Positions 17,193 to 25,653 of a stretch of DNA of 64,000 bases are shown one piece after another. The notes under the pieces were generated by a model. That model was not told where the DNA came from. It ran no database searches and saw nothing but the letters and a program-made list of their open reading frames with translations. Made by a program: the position numbers and the translations under genes. This DNA comes from Paenibacillus assamensis DSM 18201 (GTDB lineage: Bacteria; Bacillota; Bacilli; Paenibacillales; Paenibacillaceae). Each line of letters begins with the position of its first letter. Within the stretch, counting starts at the first letter, position 1. The stretch is taken from contig NZ_KE383840.1 in assembly GCF_000422445.1 (NCBI RefSeq), positions 43,494 to 107,493 of the forward strand, given 5' to 3'.

Positions 17193-18096
17193 CGCCTATC
17201 AGCTTGATGAAGTAGTCTTCCAGCCTATCTTCGCTTATCGCTATTCTCGTTACTTCAATATCATGTTCGACAAGCATCTTGTTCAGCTTACCCTGCTGGC
17301 CCATATGTGAATAAACACGCAGGAAGCCTTCTCCATGCGCCTCATACTCTACTCCGTCAAAGTGCTGTTCTAACAGCATGGCAGCCTTGTTGTCATTCGA
17401 CACTTGCAGCTCCATATAATTGCGATTTCTCGCACGCAGTTCTTCAAAAGAAACTTCCTCAAGCAGTCTCCCTTGATGAATGATCCCAATCTGATCAGCC
17501 AGTTGCTCTACTTCGGATAAAATATGGCTAGAAATAAGTACCGTCAGCTTTCTCTCCTCTGCGAGCGACTTGATCAGTCGGCGGACTTCCTTAATTCCGA
17601 CAGGATCCAAGCCATTAGTAGGCTCATCTAAAATGAGCAGCTCAGGATGATGAAGAATAGCTCTTGCGATTCCAAGCCGCTGCTTCATACCCATAGAATA
17701 CTTGCCAACAAGCTTCTTCGTTTCTTGTTCTAACCCTACAATTTCTAATGCTTCCTCAATCGCGGTTTTCTTGTGAACACCCATTAGTTTGGCATTGATA
17801 AGCAAGTTCTCTTTACCTGTCAAATTCTCATAGAAACCGGAATACTCAACCATAGAGCCGATTCTTCTTAGTATTTCTTTTTGATGCTTAAATAAGTTCT
17901 CGCCAAATATCTCAATCTGGCCTTCTGTCGGCTTGATGAGCCCTAACAGCATGCGAATCGTCGTCGTCTTGCCTGCACCGTTTCGACCTAGAAAACCGTA
18001 GATTTGACCTTGCTTTACATTAAGCTGAAGGCTGTCTACCGCCTTTTGCATTCCGTATTGTTTCGTTAAGTTCGTCGTTTGAATGACCGCTGTCAT
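17176..18096 (-). CDS. ABC transporter ATPase, BcrA-like
   Basis: This 306-residue ATP-binding protein has Walker A GRNGAGKTTT (about 37-46), Q-loop region, signature YSMGMKQRLGIARA, Walker B LLILDEPTNGLDP and a switch His in SSHILSE. A C-terminal extension of about 80 residues follows, as in bacitracin-type BcrA. It powers the permease encoded immediately downstream (17-nt overlap). Three 11-bp-spaced repeats and a -10 hexamer upstream suggest activation by the neighbouring OmpR-type response regulator. Confidence 0.88.
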   Translation of the reverse strand: MTAVIQTTNLTKQYGMQKAVDSLQLNVKQGQIYGFLGRNGAGKTTTIRMLLGLIKPTEGQIEIFGENLFKHQKEILRRIGSMVEYSGFYENLTGKENLLINAKLMGVHKKTAIEEALEIVGLEQETKKLVGKYSMGMKQRLGIARAILHHPELLILDEPTNGLDPVGIKEVRRLIKSLAEERKLTVLISSHILSEVEQLADQIGIIHQGRLLEEVSFEELRARNRNYMELQVSNDNKAAMLLEQHFDGVEYEAHGEGFLRVYSHMGQQGKLNKMLVEHDIEVTRIAISEDRLEDYFIKLIGGGTIG

Positions 18097-18134
18097 GTGA
18101 GCCTCCCTGCTAATAATTAAATGAATGTAACTCT

Positions 18135-18191
18135 ATTGTAAGCAGTCGATTTTACATGCCTCTTAACGAGTTCTTAACGATTTCTTACATT
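18135..18191 (-). promoter_or_regulatory. response-regulator direct repeats and -10 before the BcrA-like gene
   Basis: Plus-strand TCTTAACGA occurs at 18161-18169 and 18172-18180, with a degenerate third copy TCTTACATT at 18183-18191, giving an 11-bp period. On the minus strand they lie just upstream of a TACAAT -10 (18135-18140), and no good -35 is present. This layout is typical of a promoter activated by an OmpR-family regulator. Confidence 0.6.
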
Positions 18192-18222
18192 CATTCTATC
18201 TTTATTGCTGACCTCACCCGAC

Positions 18223-19260
18223 TTAGCTTGGTATATTCGAGTTACTCGTTATTTTAGGAATCGTAAAGCTAAATGTCGTTCGTATGCCGGGTTCACTTTC
18301 CACCCAAATGGCGCCGCCATTTTTCTCGACAAGCGCTTTGGTTATAGCGAGCCCTAAACCGCTGCTGCCATTCAGCGGACTCCTTGATCGGTCTGCACGG
18401 TACATTCTATTAAATATGTTCATCACATCTTGTTCGGCAATGCCCGCCCCTTTATCCCAAATACTAAACTGATAGCTATGAGACATTTCTATGAGTTCGA
18501 TCCCGAGTACCTTTCCTTCTTTCCCATATTGGACAGCATTCTTTATCAGATTGTTCAAAATTCGCATCAGACTGAGTTTATCCACCAACGCCATGCACTT
18601 CTCCTCTGGCAGTCCAACCCGCAACTCTATTTTATGCCGATCCAACTCTGGTAAAAAGGAAATTACCGCTTCTCTGGCCATTTCCGCAGCATCTACCGAC
18701 TCAACCTGCAATGGAATCTCATCGGCGTCCAATTTAGCTAAATGGAAAATTTCGTCGATTAATTCCTTTAAGGCAACTGCTTTATTCGAAATGACTTGGA
18801 CAAACTGCTGTCGCTCCTCTGGCGAAGCTGGTATATTATCTTTCAGCGCATCCACGTAACCAATGATGGATGTAAGTGGTGTCCGAATATCGTGCGAAAT
18901 GTTTGTAAGCAAACTCTTTCTTGCTGCCTCAGAGCGAACTGATTGAACTTGGACCTTGGCTACATGCTCAATCAATTCATTGATCGAGAAAATGACTTCA
19001 TCAACGATCGGATCATCATTGGTTAATATCCGAGTGTTCGCATTCCCTTGAACAGCCCGCTTCAATGCCAGTCCTACGCTGCGAAGCTTTGATCTAAACT
19101 GAATTCGTATAAGCAGTAAGCTTCCCGTTACGAAAATGAGCGTACTAAATAAAACCCCACGCAGCATGCCTTGGGGCTGATTGGTCCATTCCACAATGAA
19201 AAGGGCTGCTAAGAGCAGCAATTGTACAATGATGAGCAGCATACTCTTATCACGATTCAT
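18223..19260 (-). CDS. sensor histidine kinase, short-loop (BceS/intramembrane-sensing) type
   Basis: ATG 19260 is preferred over GTG 19269 because AGGTGA precedes it at proper spacing. The 345-residue kinase has two N-terminal transmembrane helices (about 6-24 and 34-53) joined by a loop of only about ten residues, so it has almost no external sensor domain. A HisKA domain follows with H123 in ISHDIRTPLTSIIGY, then HATPase with NLIKNAVQYG, DKGAGI and SSGLGLAI. Short-loop kinases of this sort usually sense cell-envelope antibiotics through a partner transporter. It overlaps the response regulator gene by 11 nt and precedes the BcrAB-like genes. Confidence 0.88.
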   Translation of the reverse strand: MNRDKSMLLIIVQLLLLAALFIVEWTNQPQGMLRGVLFSTLIFVTGSLLLIRIQFRSKLRSVGLALKRAVQGNANTRILTNDDPIVDEVIFSINELIEHVAKVQVQSVRSEAARKSLLTNISHDIRTPLTSIIGYVDALKDNIPASPEERQQFVQVISNKAVALKELIDEIFHLAKLDADEIPLQVESVDAAEMAREAVISFLPELDRHKIELRVGLPEEKCMALVDKLSLMRILNNLIKNAVQYGKEGKVLGIELIEMSHSYQFSIWDKGAGIAEQDVMNIFNRMYRADRSRSPLNGSSGLGLAITKALVEKNGGAIWVESEPGIRTTFSFTIPKITSNSNIPS

Positions 19261-19975
19261 CTTTTTCACCTACAAACTTGTACCCAATTCCCCATACGGT
19301 CTGTATCCACGATGGATGAGATGGGTCCGATTCTATTTTCAACCTTAATCTTCGAATATGTACCATTACGGTATTATCGTCTTCAAGGTATTCACTGCTC
19401 CACACTTGGCGGAAAATTTGCGTCTTCGTAAATACTTGTTCCGGATGCGAAGCAAAAAACTTCAACAGCTCAAACTCCTTAGCCGTTAACGCCACTTCTT
19501 CTCCATTCTTCTTCACGCTGTATTTTCGGATATCGATAAGCAGACCTTTATAGCGCAGCAAATCATCCGAGCGCTCACGTTGAACGATGTTCTCGCTGCT
19601 CCCTAAAACCATAAACCGTCGCAACTGTGCTTTAATGCGAGCAACCAGCTCATGAACGCTGAACGGCTTCGTCATATAATCATCTGCCCCGATACTTAAT
19701 CCGATCACTTTGTCCATTTCTTGATCTTTCGCGGTCAGCATCATAATCGGCACATTCGTCTTCTGACGCAGTCTTCTGCATACTTCGATACCATCAAGCT
19801 TCGGCATCATAAGGTCTAGTAAAATAAAATTATAGTTATATTGATCACACAAGCGCAGCGCCTCTTCTCCATCAGCTGCTGTATCAACTTCATAGTTTTC
19901 ACGCTGCAAATAAGTTCGAATTAACTCCCTTATCTCCTTATCGTCATCCGCTATTAATAGTCGGATATAATCCAT
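19250..19975 (-). CDS. OmpR-family response regulator
   Basis: This 241-residue regulator has a receiver domain (1-120) with acidic pocket D10-D12, phosphoacceptor D54 in LLDLMMP, Thr in MLTAKD and Lys in MTKPFS. A winged-helix DNA-binding domain follows (about 145-235), ending in HIRRLRLKIE and VWGIGYKF. It is co-transcribed with the overlapping histidine kinase. The likely targets are the direct repeats upstream of the BcrA-like gene at 18161-18191. Confidence 0.92.
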   Translation of the reverse strand: MDYIRLLIADDDKEIRELIRTYLQRENYEVDTAADGEEALRLCDQYNYNFILLDLMMPKLDGIEVCRRLRQKTNVPIMMLTAKDQEMDKVIGLSIGADDYMTKPFSVHELVARIKAQLRRFMVLGSSENIVQRERSDDLLRYKGLLIDIRKYSVKKNGEEVALTAKEFELLKFFASHPEQVFTKTQIFRQVWSSEYLEDDNTVMVHIRRLRLKIESDPSHPSWIQTVWGIGYKFVGEKDES

Positions 19976-20713
19976 ATATGTACACCTGCTTTTTCTGTGT
20001 AATGAAAGACATGAATCTTAGAAATAAATATAAGAGTAACGACCATACCCCTTGTTATTATAACAACATAGATTGGACAATGCTGTAAACTGACTCTAGC
20101 TATCAGCTTAGTTTACCTACTACGGTTTCGAATGCAGCGCTGACTCTCAGCGAAAAAGTATTCTATCCTGCACCTTTCTGCTATCCTCGCCTTTTACAGT
20201 ACTTTTGTCTGCTACAGGTGGAATAATGGCAGTATCCTTGTCCACTGTATATGGAGTTTCAGCAGTGAATGTCTTTCAAATAGTGGACACTTCTTTCAAA
20301 AATAAACATAGTACCCTCGGCGATACAAAACCCATATTTGGTATAAACGCACTGGTGTGCACGCCATATACAGTAATTTCTCACCAGTAATCAGCAGCTA
20401 CGAGGTATCTCCCTGATGTCCACCTTTATAAGGACACTCTTACCACTTTTCCACAGTGGGAGGACAATTAAGGGGGCGAGAGGTTCAGGAATTCCAAGCA
20501 CCCCATGATAATTCAGCAAAATATAGGACGCACTTGTTCAACTCTTCTGGTTTAACCTTGATTCATTTCTAATACGCTAATTACTTCACAAAAAATAGCC
20601 CGCTCGCTTAACCATTTTTATACAAACTGGCTATAACGAACTGGCTATCTTATTCAAAAATTTATTCCGTTACTAACTTAACTACCCATTACATGTATAT
20701 ATAGTAAATCCCA
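19976..20713. other. 738-bp region without a convincing gene
   Basis: No open frame here has a good ribosome binding site or coding character. It contains an inverted repeat TTGTTA-TTA-TAACAA at 20052-20066, upstream of the response regulator, which includes a TATAAT-like -10 on the minus strand. It also has GTCCACT (20240-20246) mirrored by AGTGGAC (20282-20288), a further GTCCAC at 20418-20423, and CCACTTTTCCACAGTGG near 20443-20459. The GTCCAC/GTGGAC words suggest a decayed repeat element or a protein-binding region. Confidence 0.5.
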
Positions 20714-20956
20714 TCAACCTTTTAACCGTTCACTAATTTCTTTAAGATTTTCGGCGAATCCAACAAACACCGTATTGCCGATGACTATTGTAGGAACGAT
20801 TTGCTTGCCTGTTAGATCCATAACTTCTTTCGCATACTTTGCGTCCGTTTCACAGTCATATTCGATATACGAAATCTGATTTTCTTTGAAATAACGCTTG
20901 GCATGGTTACAGTCGCCACAGGTAGGTATCGAATAAATGATTACTGATTCGGTCAT
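20714..20956 (-). CDS. glutaredoxin-like thiol-disulfide protein
   Basis: This 80-residue thioredoxin-fold protein has a CGDC active site (C13-C16) in YSIPTCGDCNHAKRYF, the cis-Pro region VPTIVIGN and a GFAENLKEI end, as in NrdH/YruB-type glutaredoxins. It probably reduces disulfides or mixed disulfides in the cytoplasm. It lies 39 nt behind the CopZ-like gene on the same strand, so it is probably co-expressed from the copper-type operator upstream. A role in handling copper-thiol stress is an inference. Confidence 0.85.
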   Translation of the reverse strand: MTESVIIYSIPTCGDCNHAKRYFKENQISYIEYDCETDAKYAKEVMDLTGKQIVPTIVIGNTVFVGFAENLKEISERLKG

Positions 20957-20995
20957 CTTGATACACCCCTCATTAGGTTATTGCAAGGTATGACA

Positions 20996-21199
20996 TTAAA
21001 CTGTCGTTCTATATCCTTTAGCTTGGATGCTTTCTTGAATATCCGAAATCTCCAGCTTGGCTTCGTCATATTTCACAAAAAGCGTTCCTTGTTCGAAGTT
21101 AACATGCCCTTCAACGCCGATTCCATCTAGAACTCCCTCAATTTTTTTGACACATGAGCGGCAGTTCATTCCTTCGATTTTCAACGTCACTTCTTTCAT
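20996..21199 (-). CDS. copZ: copper chaperone, CopZ-like heavy-metal-associated domain
   Basis: This 67-residue protein is a single HMA domain. MNCRSC (C13 and C16) is the metal-binding M-x-C-x-x-C loop, and KGYRTTV closes the fold as in CopZ. It binds Cu(I) and passes it to a CopA ATPase, but no copA or csoR gene lies in this window. SD AAGGGGG sits upstream of ATG 21199. The upstream region carries G/C-tract dyads matching CsoR operators. Confidence 0.88.
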   Translation of the reverse strand: MKEVTLKIEGMNCRSCVKKIEGVLDGIGVEGHVNFEQGTLFVKYDEAKLEISDIQESIQAKGYRTTV

Positions 21200-21227
21200 C
21201 TTTTCACCCCCTTCCTATACACACCTC

Positions 21228-21292
21228 TATATACCCCCATACCCTATATAAATTGACATCTTAAATATACTATACCCCCCCGGAGTATGTAA
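21228..21292 (-). promoter_or_regulatory. copper-type (CsoR-like) operator and promoter
   Basis: Minus-strand TTTACA (21287-21292) and TATATT are 18 nt apart. The spacer holds ATACTCC-GGGGGGGTATAG (about 21270-21289), resembling Bacillus copZA operators of the form ATACCC-N4-GGGGTAT. A second related G-tract element lies at 21228-21250, nearer the copZ start. The operator inside the spacer implies repression when copper is low. Confidence 0.65.
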
Positions 21293-21446
21293 ATGGTTTT
21301 TTAACTATTGCTGCCATAATTTTTTTTCTACGAACCACCAACTACCTTAAAAATAAACGGAATAATCAACCACTTAAAGCCAATTATCCGAATAAGCAAC
21401 GAGCTAACCCATTTTCCTTATACTCCGCCCAATTAGATGTAAATAC

Positions 21447-21503
21447 TTGACAACAATCACTTAGAGTAATATTATCAATAATGAAAATATAATCATTAAT
21501 GAT
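21447..21503 (+). promoter_or_regulatory. sigma-A promoter with downstream palindrome
   Basis: TTGACA (21447-21452), a 17-nt spacer and TATTAT (21470-21475) make a strong promoter for the regulator-hydrolase pair. About 17 nt downstream is the perfect 12-bp palindrome ATCATTAATGAT (21492-21503), a candidate operator for the regulator it transcribes. Confidence 0.7.
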
Positions 21504-21530
21504 AATAATGAATACTAGGCGGTAATAAAT

Positions 21531-22082
21531 ATGAAAAAGAACAAAGCTGATCTGATCCTGCATCCGGTAAGACTAAAAATCATCCTTACGGTTATGCGCC
21601 AACAACGTGCCACTGCCTTACAATTAAATGAGCTATTGCCCGAGGTTCCACAAGCCACCCTTTATCGTCATATCAACAAACTTACAGAAGCGAACTTGCT
21701 AGCAATCGTTGAGCAGTATCAAGTTCGCGGTGTCATAGAGAAGGTATATGCATTATCCGATGAAGGAGCTCACTTAACGCAAGCCGATCTGGAAGAAGCG
21801 ACGAAAGATGACCATATGCGCTACTTCACCACATTTGTTTCTAGTCTTATGAATGACTTTTCGCAGTATTTAGAGCAACCTGATATCAATTTGGAACGTG
21901 ATCGAGTTGGTTATCGCCAACTTGCTCTTTATTTAAGTGATGATGAATTGGATGAAGTGATGGCTCCTTTTCGGGAAGCTGTCATGAAAGCAATGCAGAA
22001 CAGTCCTGCACAAGGACGACGACGCCGAAATCTATCATTCGTTATTATTCCAGAGGCAGATACTATAAGCGAGGGAGAGTAA
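21531..22082 (+). CDS. winged-helix transcriptional regulator (HTH_20/ArsR-like)
   Basis: This 183-residue regulator has an N-terminal winged helix: HPVRLKIILTVMRQQRATALQLNELLPEVPQATLYRHINKL, in which the second helix reads the DNA, then EKVYALSDEGAHL as the wing. The C-terminal half (about 90-180) is helical and probably dimerises. The sequence resembles Bacillus YdfF/YobR-neighbour type regulators of the ArsR superfamily, without cysteine metal sites. The alpha/beta hydrolase gene starts 4 nt after its stop, so the two form one operon. A palindrome just upstream suggests autoregulation. Confidence 0.75.
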   Translation: MKKNKADLILHPVRLKIILTVMRQQRATALQLNELLPEVPQATLYRHINKLTEANLLAIVEQYQVRGVIEKVYALSDEGAHLTQADLEEATKDDHMRYFTTFVSSLMNDFSQYLEQPDINLERDRVGYRQLALYLSDDELDEVMAPFREAVMKAMQNSPAQGRRRRNLSFVIIPEADTISEGE

Positions 22083-22086
22083 AAAG

Positions 22087-23052
22087 ATGAATGTAAATCT
22101 GAACGAAGTCGAAGTGACGATTAACAGCACTTTTTCTTTAGCAGGTACACTTTCCATTCCAACCGGCACAACACATCCAATTCCTGCTATTTTAATCATT
22201 TCTGGCACAGGTAAAAATGATCGCAACGGTAACGGCAAGGGGCTGAATGTAAACATTTATAAGGACATTGCAGATATATTAGGGAAAATGGGATTTGCCA
22301 CTCTCCGTTATGACAAACGCGGAACGCATGCCAGTGGTGGAGTCTTCAACGAAACTGGGCTGTGGGATTTGGTCGATGACAGTATTGCATGTGTTCGATT
22401 CCTGAAATCGAGGCCAGAAGTGGACCCCTATCGCATTTTTATATTCGGGCATAGCGAAGGAGCTTCGATTGCTCCAATTGTGCATACCAAAGAACCTGTG
22501 CACGGCCTCATGTTGATTTCGGGCGCTGTAGAAAATTTGGTTCACGATACGATTCCTCGTCAAACAGGCCAAGCGCTTGAGGAACTGGAACATGCAAAAG
22601 GAATTAAGGGATTTCTTATTCGTTTGCTAAAATTGAAAGACAAAGCCAAAAGGCAAAATGCCGCCTTTATCGAAAAGGTACTCTCCTCCACGACACCAAC
22701 AATCAAATTTAAAGGCAAAAAAATAGGCGCCAAGTGGTTCCGTGAGCATGCCGAGCTGAACATTTTAGACTATGTAAGTCAAATATCCTGCCCTATTCTA
22801 GCAATAACAGGTTCCAACGACCTTCAGACGCCACCAAATCACGCTAGAAAATTCGCCGAAGCAGCCAAGGGCGAAGCCGAATGGCATATCATCCCCCACA
22901 TGAATCATATTTTACGCAAATACGAAAAGCCCCACACCATGCTGGGGTTATTGAAAGAGTACAAATCACTGTTTACTACGCCGATAGACACAGAGTTTAC
23001 TGAGCTTCTAGAGCAATGGCTGCGCAAACATACAACGAATCAACCTACTTAA
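22087..23052 (+). CDS. alpha/beta hydrolase
   Basis: This 321-residue cytoplasmic hydrolase has an oxyanion-region LIISGTGKNDRNG, a strand ending LRYDKRGTHASGG, the nucleophile elbow IFGHSEGASIAP with S123, an acidic residue in TGSNDLQTPP and the catalytic His in IPHMNHILRKY. It resembles the prolyl-oligopeptidase-like esterases often annotated as S9-family or dienelactone hydrolase-like. It is translationally linked to the preceding regulator gene, which probably controls it. Substrate unknown. Confidence 0.82.
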   Translation: MNVNLNEVEVTINSTFSLAGTLSIPTGTTHPIPAILIISGTGKNDRNGNGKGLNVNIYKDIADILGKMGFATLRYDKRGTHASGGVFNETGLWDLVDDSIACVRFLKSRPEVDPYRIFIFGHSEGASIAPIVHTKEPVHGLMLISGAVENLVHDTIPRQTGQALEELEHAKGIKGFLIRLLKLKDKAKRQNAAFIEKVLSSTTPTIKFKGKKIGAKWFREHAELNILDYVSQISCPILAITGSNDLQTPPNHARKFAEAAKGEAEWHIIPHMNHILRKYEKPHTMLGLLKEYKSLFTTPIDTEFTELLEQWLRKHTTNQPT

Positions 23053-23070
23053 TCATTCCCTGCACAAGCG

Positions 23071-23108
23071 AAAAGCCAGTTAGCTCGAAGTGGAACTAGC
23101 TGGCTTTA
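23071..23108. terminator. bidirectional terminator
   Basis: AAAGCCAGTTAGCTC and GAACTAGCTGGCTTT pair closely. It separates the convergent hydrolase and VanZ-like genes and overlaps the last bases of the latter. Confidence 0.6.
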
Positions 23109-23614
23109 CATGTACGCTTAGAAGTACCTTTTTCCTCCATGACCCGCAATCGAATGAGGCAATGTCCTAATATGCCCCCAAGTGTATTTAGAATCAGATC
23201 ATCAACATCAAAGTTTCCGATAGAAAATAGGAGCTGTGCACTTTCCAGACTCAAACTTATAGCCAAGGCACTAACGAGCACGATGAAGAACGTACCTTTT
23301 TTGTTTTTTAACAACAGCGTCAGAAAAATGCCGAGTGGCACAAATAGCCCGATGTTGCCAAACACCTGAATGAAATCATTCATTGAGTGACCTTCCATAT
23401 TTTCAGATATTTGCTTAAACGGAACTAAATTACCTACTTGCAGCCTATCTATAATGGAACGAGGATCTTCTATATTCGACTGTAGTTGATGCATCATAAA
23501 GCTCAAATTAATAGAATGAAACTTAAATAAAATAATTTTGAGCAGTGTGTACAAGTATAAAGCAAATGCGCCTACTAGCAACCAATGACTATTCAATATT
23601 TTCGTCTGTTTCAT
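23096..23614 (-). CDS. VanZ-like membrane protein
   Basis: This 172-residue protein has four to five hydrophobic helices and the VanZ pattern: NLVPFKQI after helix 1, FGNIGLFVPLGIFLTLL, SLSLESAQLLF, and FDVDDLILNTLGGILG. The N-x-x-x-F-x-P-x-G and D-x-D-x-x-x-N-x-x-G residues are the family hallmark. VanZ can raise teicoplanin tolerance by keeping lipoglycopeptides off the surface. Here it stands alone without a van cluster, so it is probably a general envelope protein. Confidence 0.82.
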   Translation of the reverse strand: MKQTKILNSHWLLVGAFALYLYTLLKIILFKFHSINLSFMMHQLQSNIEDPRSIIDRLQVGNLVPFKQISENMEGHSMNDFIQVFGNIGLFVPLGIFLTLLLKNKKGTFFIVLVSALAISLSLESAQLLFSIGNFDVDDLILNTLGGILGHCLIRLRVMEEKGTSKRTCKAS

Positions 23615-23815
23615 TTCGCATCCCTACCTTTCATAATACAAAGATAAGGGATGAAGCTTAAAAAAGTAGTTGGGTAAAAATAAAATTTATATTAAGTTTG
23701 GTGAAGAAGTAATCCCTAGATGACGATAGGGTGCTCAACGACATGTCGACCCCCTAGTTCCTTCTGTTCAAACATATCTTTTTCACAAGCTCTTGCATCC
23801 AAGCAGCATTCCACT

Positions 23816-25207
23816 CTATTTAAACACTTTTTTAATCCACTTTAGTTTATTTTCATATGGAGGGAATAAGAAGCCTAGGTCAAATTTTGTACTCTTTTTC
23901 ACAATACTCTTATGATGTGAAAATAGATCGAAACTAAACTTCCCATGATACGCACCAATTCCGGAATTCCCTACCCCGCCAAACGGCAGATGATGATTGA
24001 CCACATGTGAAATCGTATCATTGACACAGCCACCACCGAAGGAAACTCGACTCAACACTTCTTGTTCAACCTGTTTATCTTCCGTAAACACATATAAAGC
24101 CAAAGGCTTAGGCTGCTTATGAATCGTCTGAATCGCATCTTCTAGCGTACTGTACTCCATAATCGGCAAGATCGGCCCAAAGATCTCATCCTGCATAGCT
24201 GCGTCAGACCAAGACTTTGCTTCCAGTAAAGTAGGTTCGATGTATCGTTCTTCTCTAACGGAATTTCCTCCAAATAGTAGATTGGATTTATCCGTCTCTA
24301 TAATAGATACGAGTCTATCGAACTGACGCTCATTCACGATTCGACCGTAGTCTTTGCTTTGCATCGCATTTTCCCCATAATAATGTCGGATGACTTCTTT
24401 CATGTTTGAGAGGAATTGTTGCTTTACTTCGGAATGAACGAATAAATAGTCGGGTGCAACACAGGTCTGCCCTGTATTCAAAAATTTACCCCACACAATT
24501 CTTTTCGCCGCCATTTCTAAATTCGCAGTGCGGTCTACAATGACTGGACTTTTACCGCCAAGCTCCAGCGTTACAGGAACGAGATTCTTCGCAGCAGCCT
24601 CCATGACAATTTTTCCTACAGCGACACTTCCTGTGAAAAAGATATAGTCAAAAGGCGCATGTATGAGTTGAGAAGTTATTTCTCTTTCTCCCTCTACTAC
24701 TCGAATATATGCCTCATCGAATGTTTCCTTTATCATTTTGTGAACGATAGCTGCTACATGTGGTGTATTCTCAGATGGTTTAAGCACCACGCAGTTCCCG
24801 GTCGCGATAGCACCAATAAGCGGATCGATTAACAATTGAAACGGATAATTAAACGGACCAATAATCAATACCGTGCCATAAGGCTCTTTCATAATGTAAC
24901 TGCTAGATGGATACATGTAGAAAGGCGTTTTCACCTTTTCAGGCTTCATCCATTTTTTCAAATTTTTTATCATATACTGAATCGCGTTCAAGGCGAGTCC
25001 TACCTCTGTTGCATAAGCTTCAAACTCACTTTTACCTAAATCTTTATATAAAGCTTCATGAATTTGAGCTTCATAACGCTGAATAGCCGTTCTTAACTTC
25101 TCAAGTTGCTGCAATCGGAATTCAAAACTAGTAGTCGATCCTTTATGAAAAAATTGCTTATGCTCAGCAAGAATAGATTGTACATTAATGGTTTCTACTT
25201 GATTCAT
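23816..25207 (-). CDS. aldehyde dehydrogenase, class 3/YwdH type
   Basis: This 463-residue NAD(P)-dependent enzyme oxidises aldehydes to acids. It carries the class-3 ALDH core: N120 in GPFNYPFQL, FFTGSVAVGK, E215 in LELGGKSP, catalytic C249 in NTGQTCVAPDY, and EIFGPILPI. The C terminus ends with a short hydrophobic-basic tail (FLFPPYENKLKWIKKVFK) that may associate with membrane, as in fatty aldehyde dehydrogenases. SD AGGAGG precedes ATG 25207. The intergenic region shares an identical 20-mer with the ArsR promoter, so the adjacent ArsR protein probably represses it. Confidence 0.9.
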   Translation of the reverse strand: MNQVETINVQSILAEHKQFFHKGSTTSFEFRLQQLEKLRTAIQRYEAQIHEALYKDLGKSEFEAYATEVGLALNAIQYMIKNLKKWMKPEKVKTPFYMYPSSSYIMKEPYGTVLIIGPFNYPFQLLIDPLIGAIATGNCVVLKPSENTPHVAAIVHKMIKETFDEAYIRVVEGEREITSQLIHAPFDYIFFTGSVAVGKIVMEAAAKNLVPVTLELGGKSPVIVDRTANLEMAAKRIVWGKFLNTGQTCVAPDYLFVHSEVKQQFLSNMKEVIRHYYGENAMQSKDYGRIVNERQFDRLVSIIETDKSNLLFGGNSVREERYIEPTLLEAKSWSDAAMQDEIFGPILPIMEYSTLEDAIQTIHKQPKPLALYVFTEDKQVEQEVLSRVSFGGGCVNDTISHVVNHHLPFGGVGNSGIGAYHGKFSFDLFSHHKSIVKKSTKFDLGFLFPPYENKLKWIKKVFK

Positions 25208-25274
25208 TATGATGTCCTCCTAAAGTTATGCTTATAATGAAATATACTAAAGAAATAGACAATAGATAATTTCT

Positions 25275-25294
25275 AAACGTTTAAACACTTAAAC
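25275..25294. promoter_or_regulatory. ArsR-type operator copy 1, before the aldehyde dehydrogenase
   Basis: AAACGTTTAAACACTTAAAC (25275-25294) contains the dyad GTTTAA-N4-TTAAAC. The same 20 bases occur, inverted, at 25654-25673 upstream of the ArsR gene. Confidence 0.75.
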
Positions 25295-25327
25295 AAATAA
25301 AGTGTAAAAGAAACCTTTAGATATCCT

Positions 25328-25633
25328 CTAAAGGCAATCACGTTCAACAAATGATAGCAGTTCTTTTAATGATGCTACAGCATCTCCTAATGTTAAAGAA
25401 TAATATCGCTCCGTCCCACGCTTCTCCACTTCCACTAAACCTTGCTGCTTCAACAACTGTAGATGATGCGAAACGGCTGGTCGTGAAAGGACCGAATGCT
25501 CCGTTATATCATTAACAGTCAGAGCATCGTGCTCACTAAGTAGTAAAATGATGTCTTGACGATTAGAGTCCATTAACAATTGAAAAAGGGGGGTACATTT
25601 GCGAAACTGCTCTAATGCTTGTTTTCCCACCAT
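25328..25633 (-). CDS. ArsR-family transcriptional repressor
   Basis: This is a 101-residue winged-helix protein. ATG 25633 follows GGAGGG; a GTG at 25648 lies inside that site and is unlikely. The helix-turn-helix reads ALTVNDITEHSVLSRPAVSHHLQLLKQQGLVEVEKRGTERYYSL. No paired cysteines suggest a metal site, so the signal is more likely an organic or redox compound. It sits between the aldehyde dehydrogenase and the biosynthetic operon, with an identical operator in front of itself and the dehydrogenase. Confidence 0.85.
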   Translation of the reverse strand: MVGKQALEQFRKCTPLFQLLMDSNRQDIILLLSEHDALTVNDITEHSVLSRPAVSHHLQLLKQQGLVEVEKRGTERYYSLTLGDAVASLKELLSFVERDCL

Positions 25634-25653
25634 ACTCCCTCCTTCCACAATAC

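Noticed and set aside
20205..20390. 61-codon frame in the 20 kb gene-free region
   Set aside because: No ribosome site, no recognisable features, interrupted by inverted repeats.
23096..23614. Glycopeptide resistance cluster (VanZ, with VanY-like gene at 55.8 kb)
   Set aside because: The two genes are 32 kb apart, with no vanHAX or VanRS beside them; each is common as a stand-alone gene.
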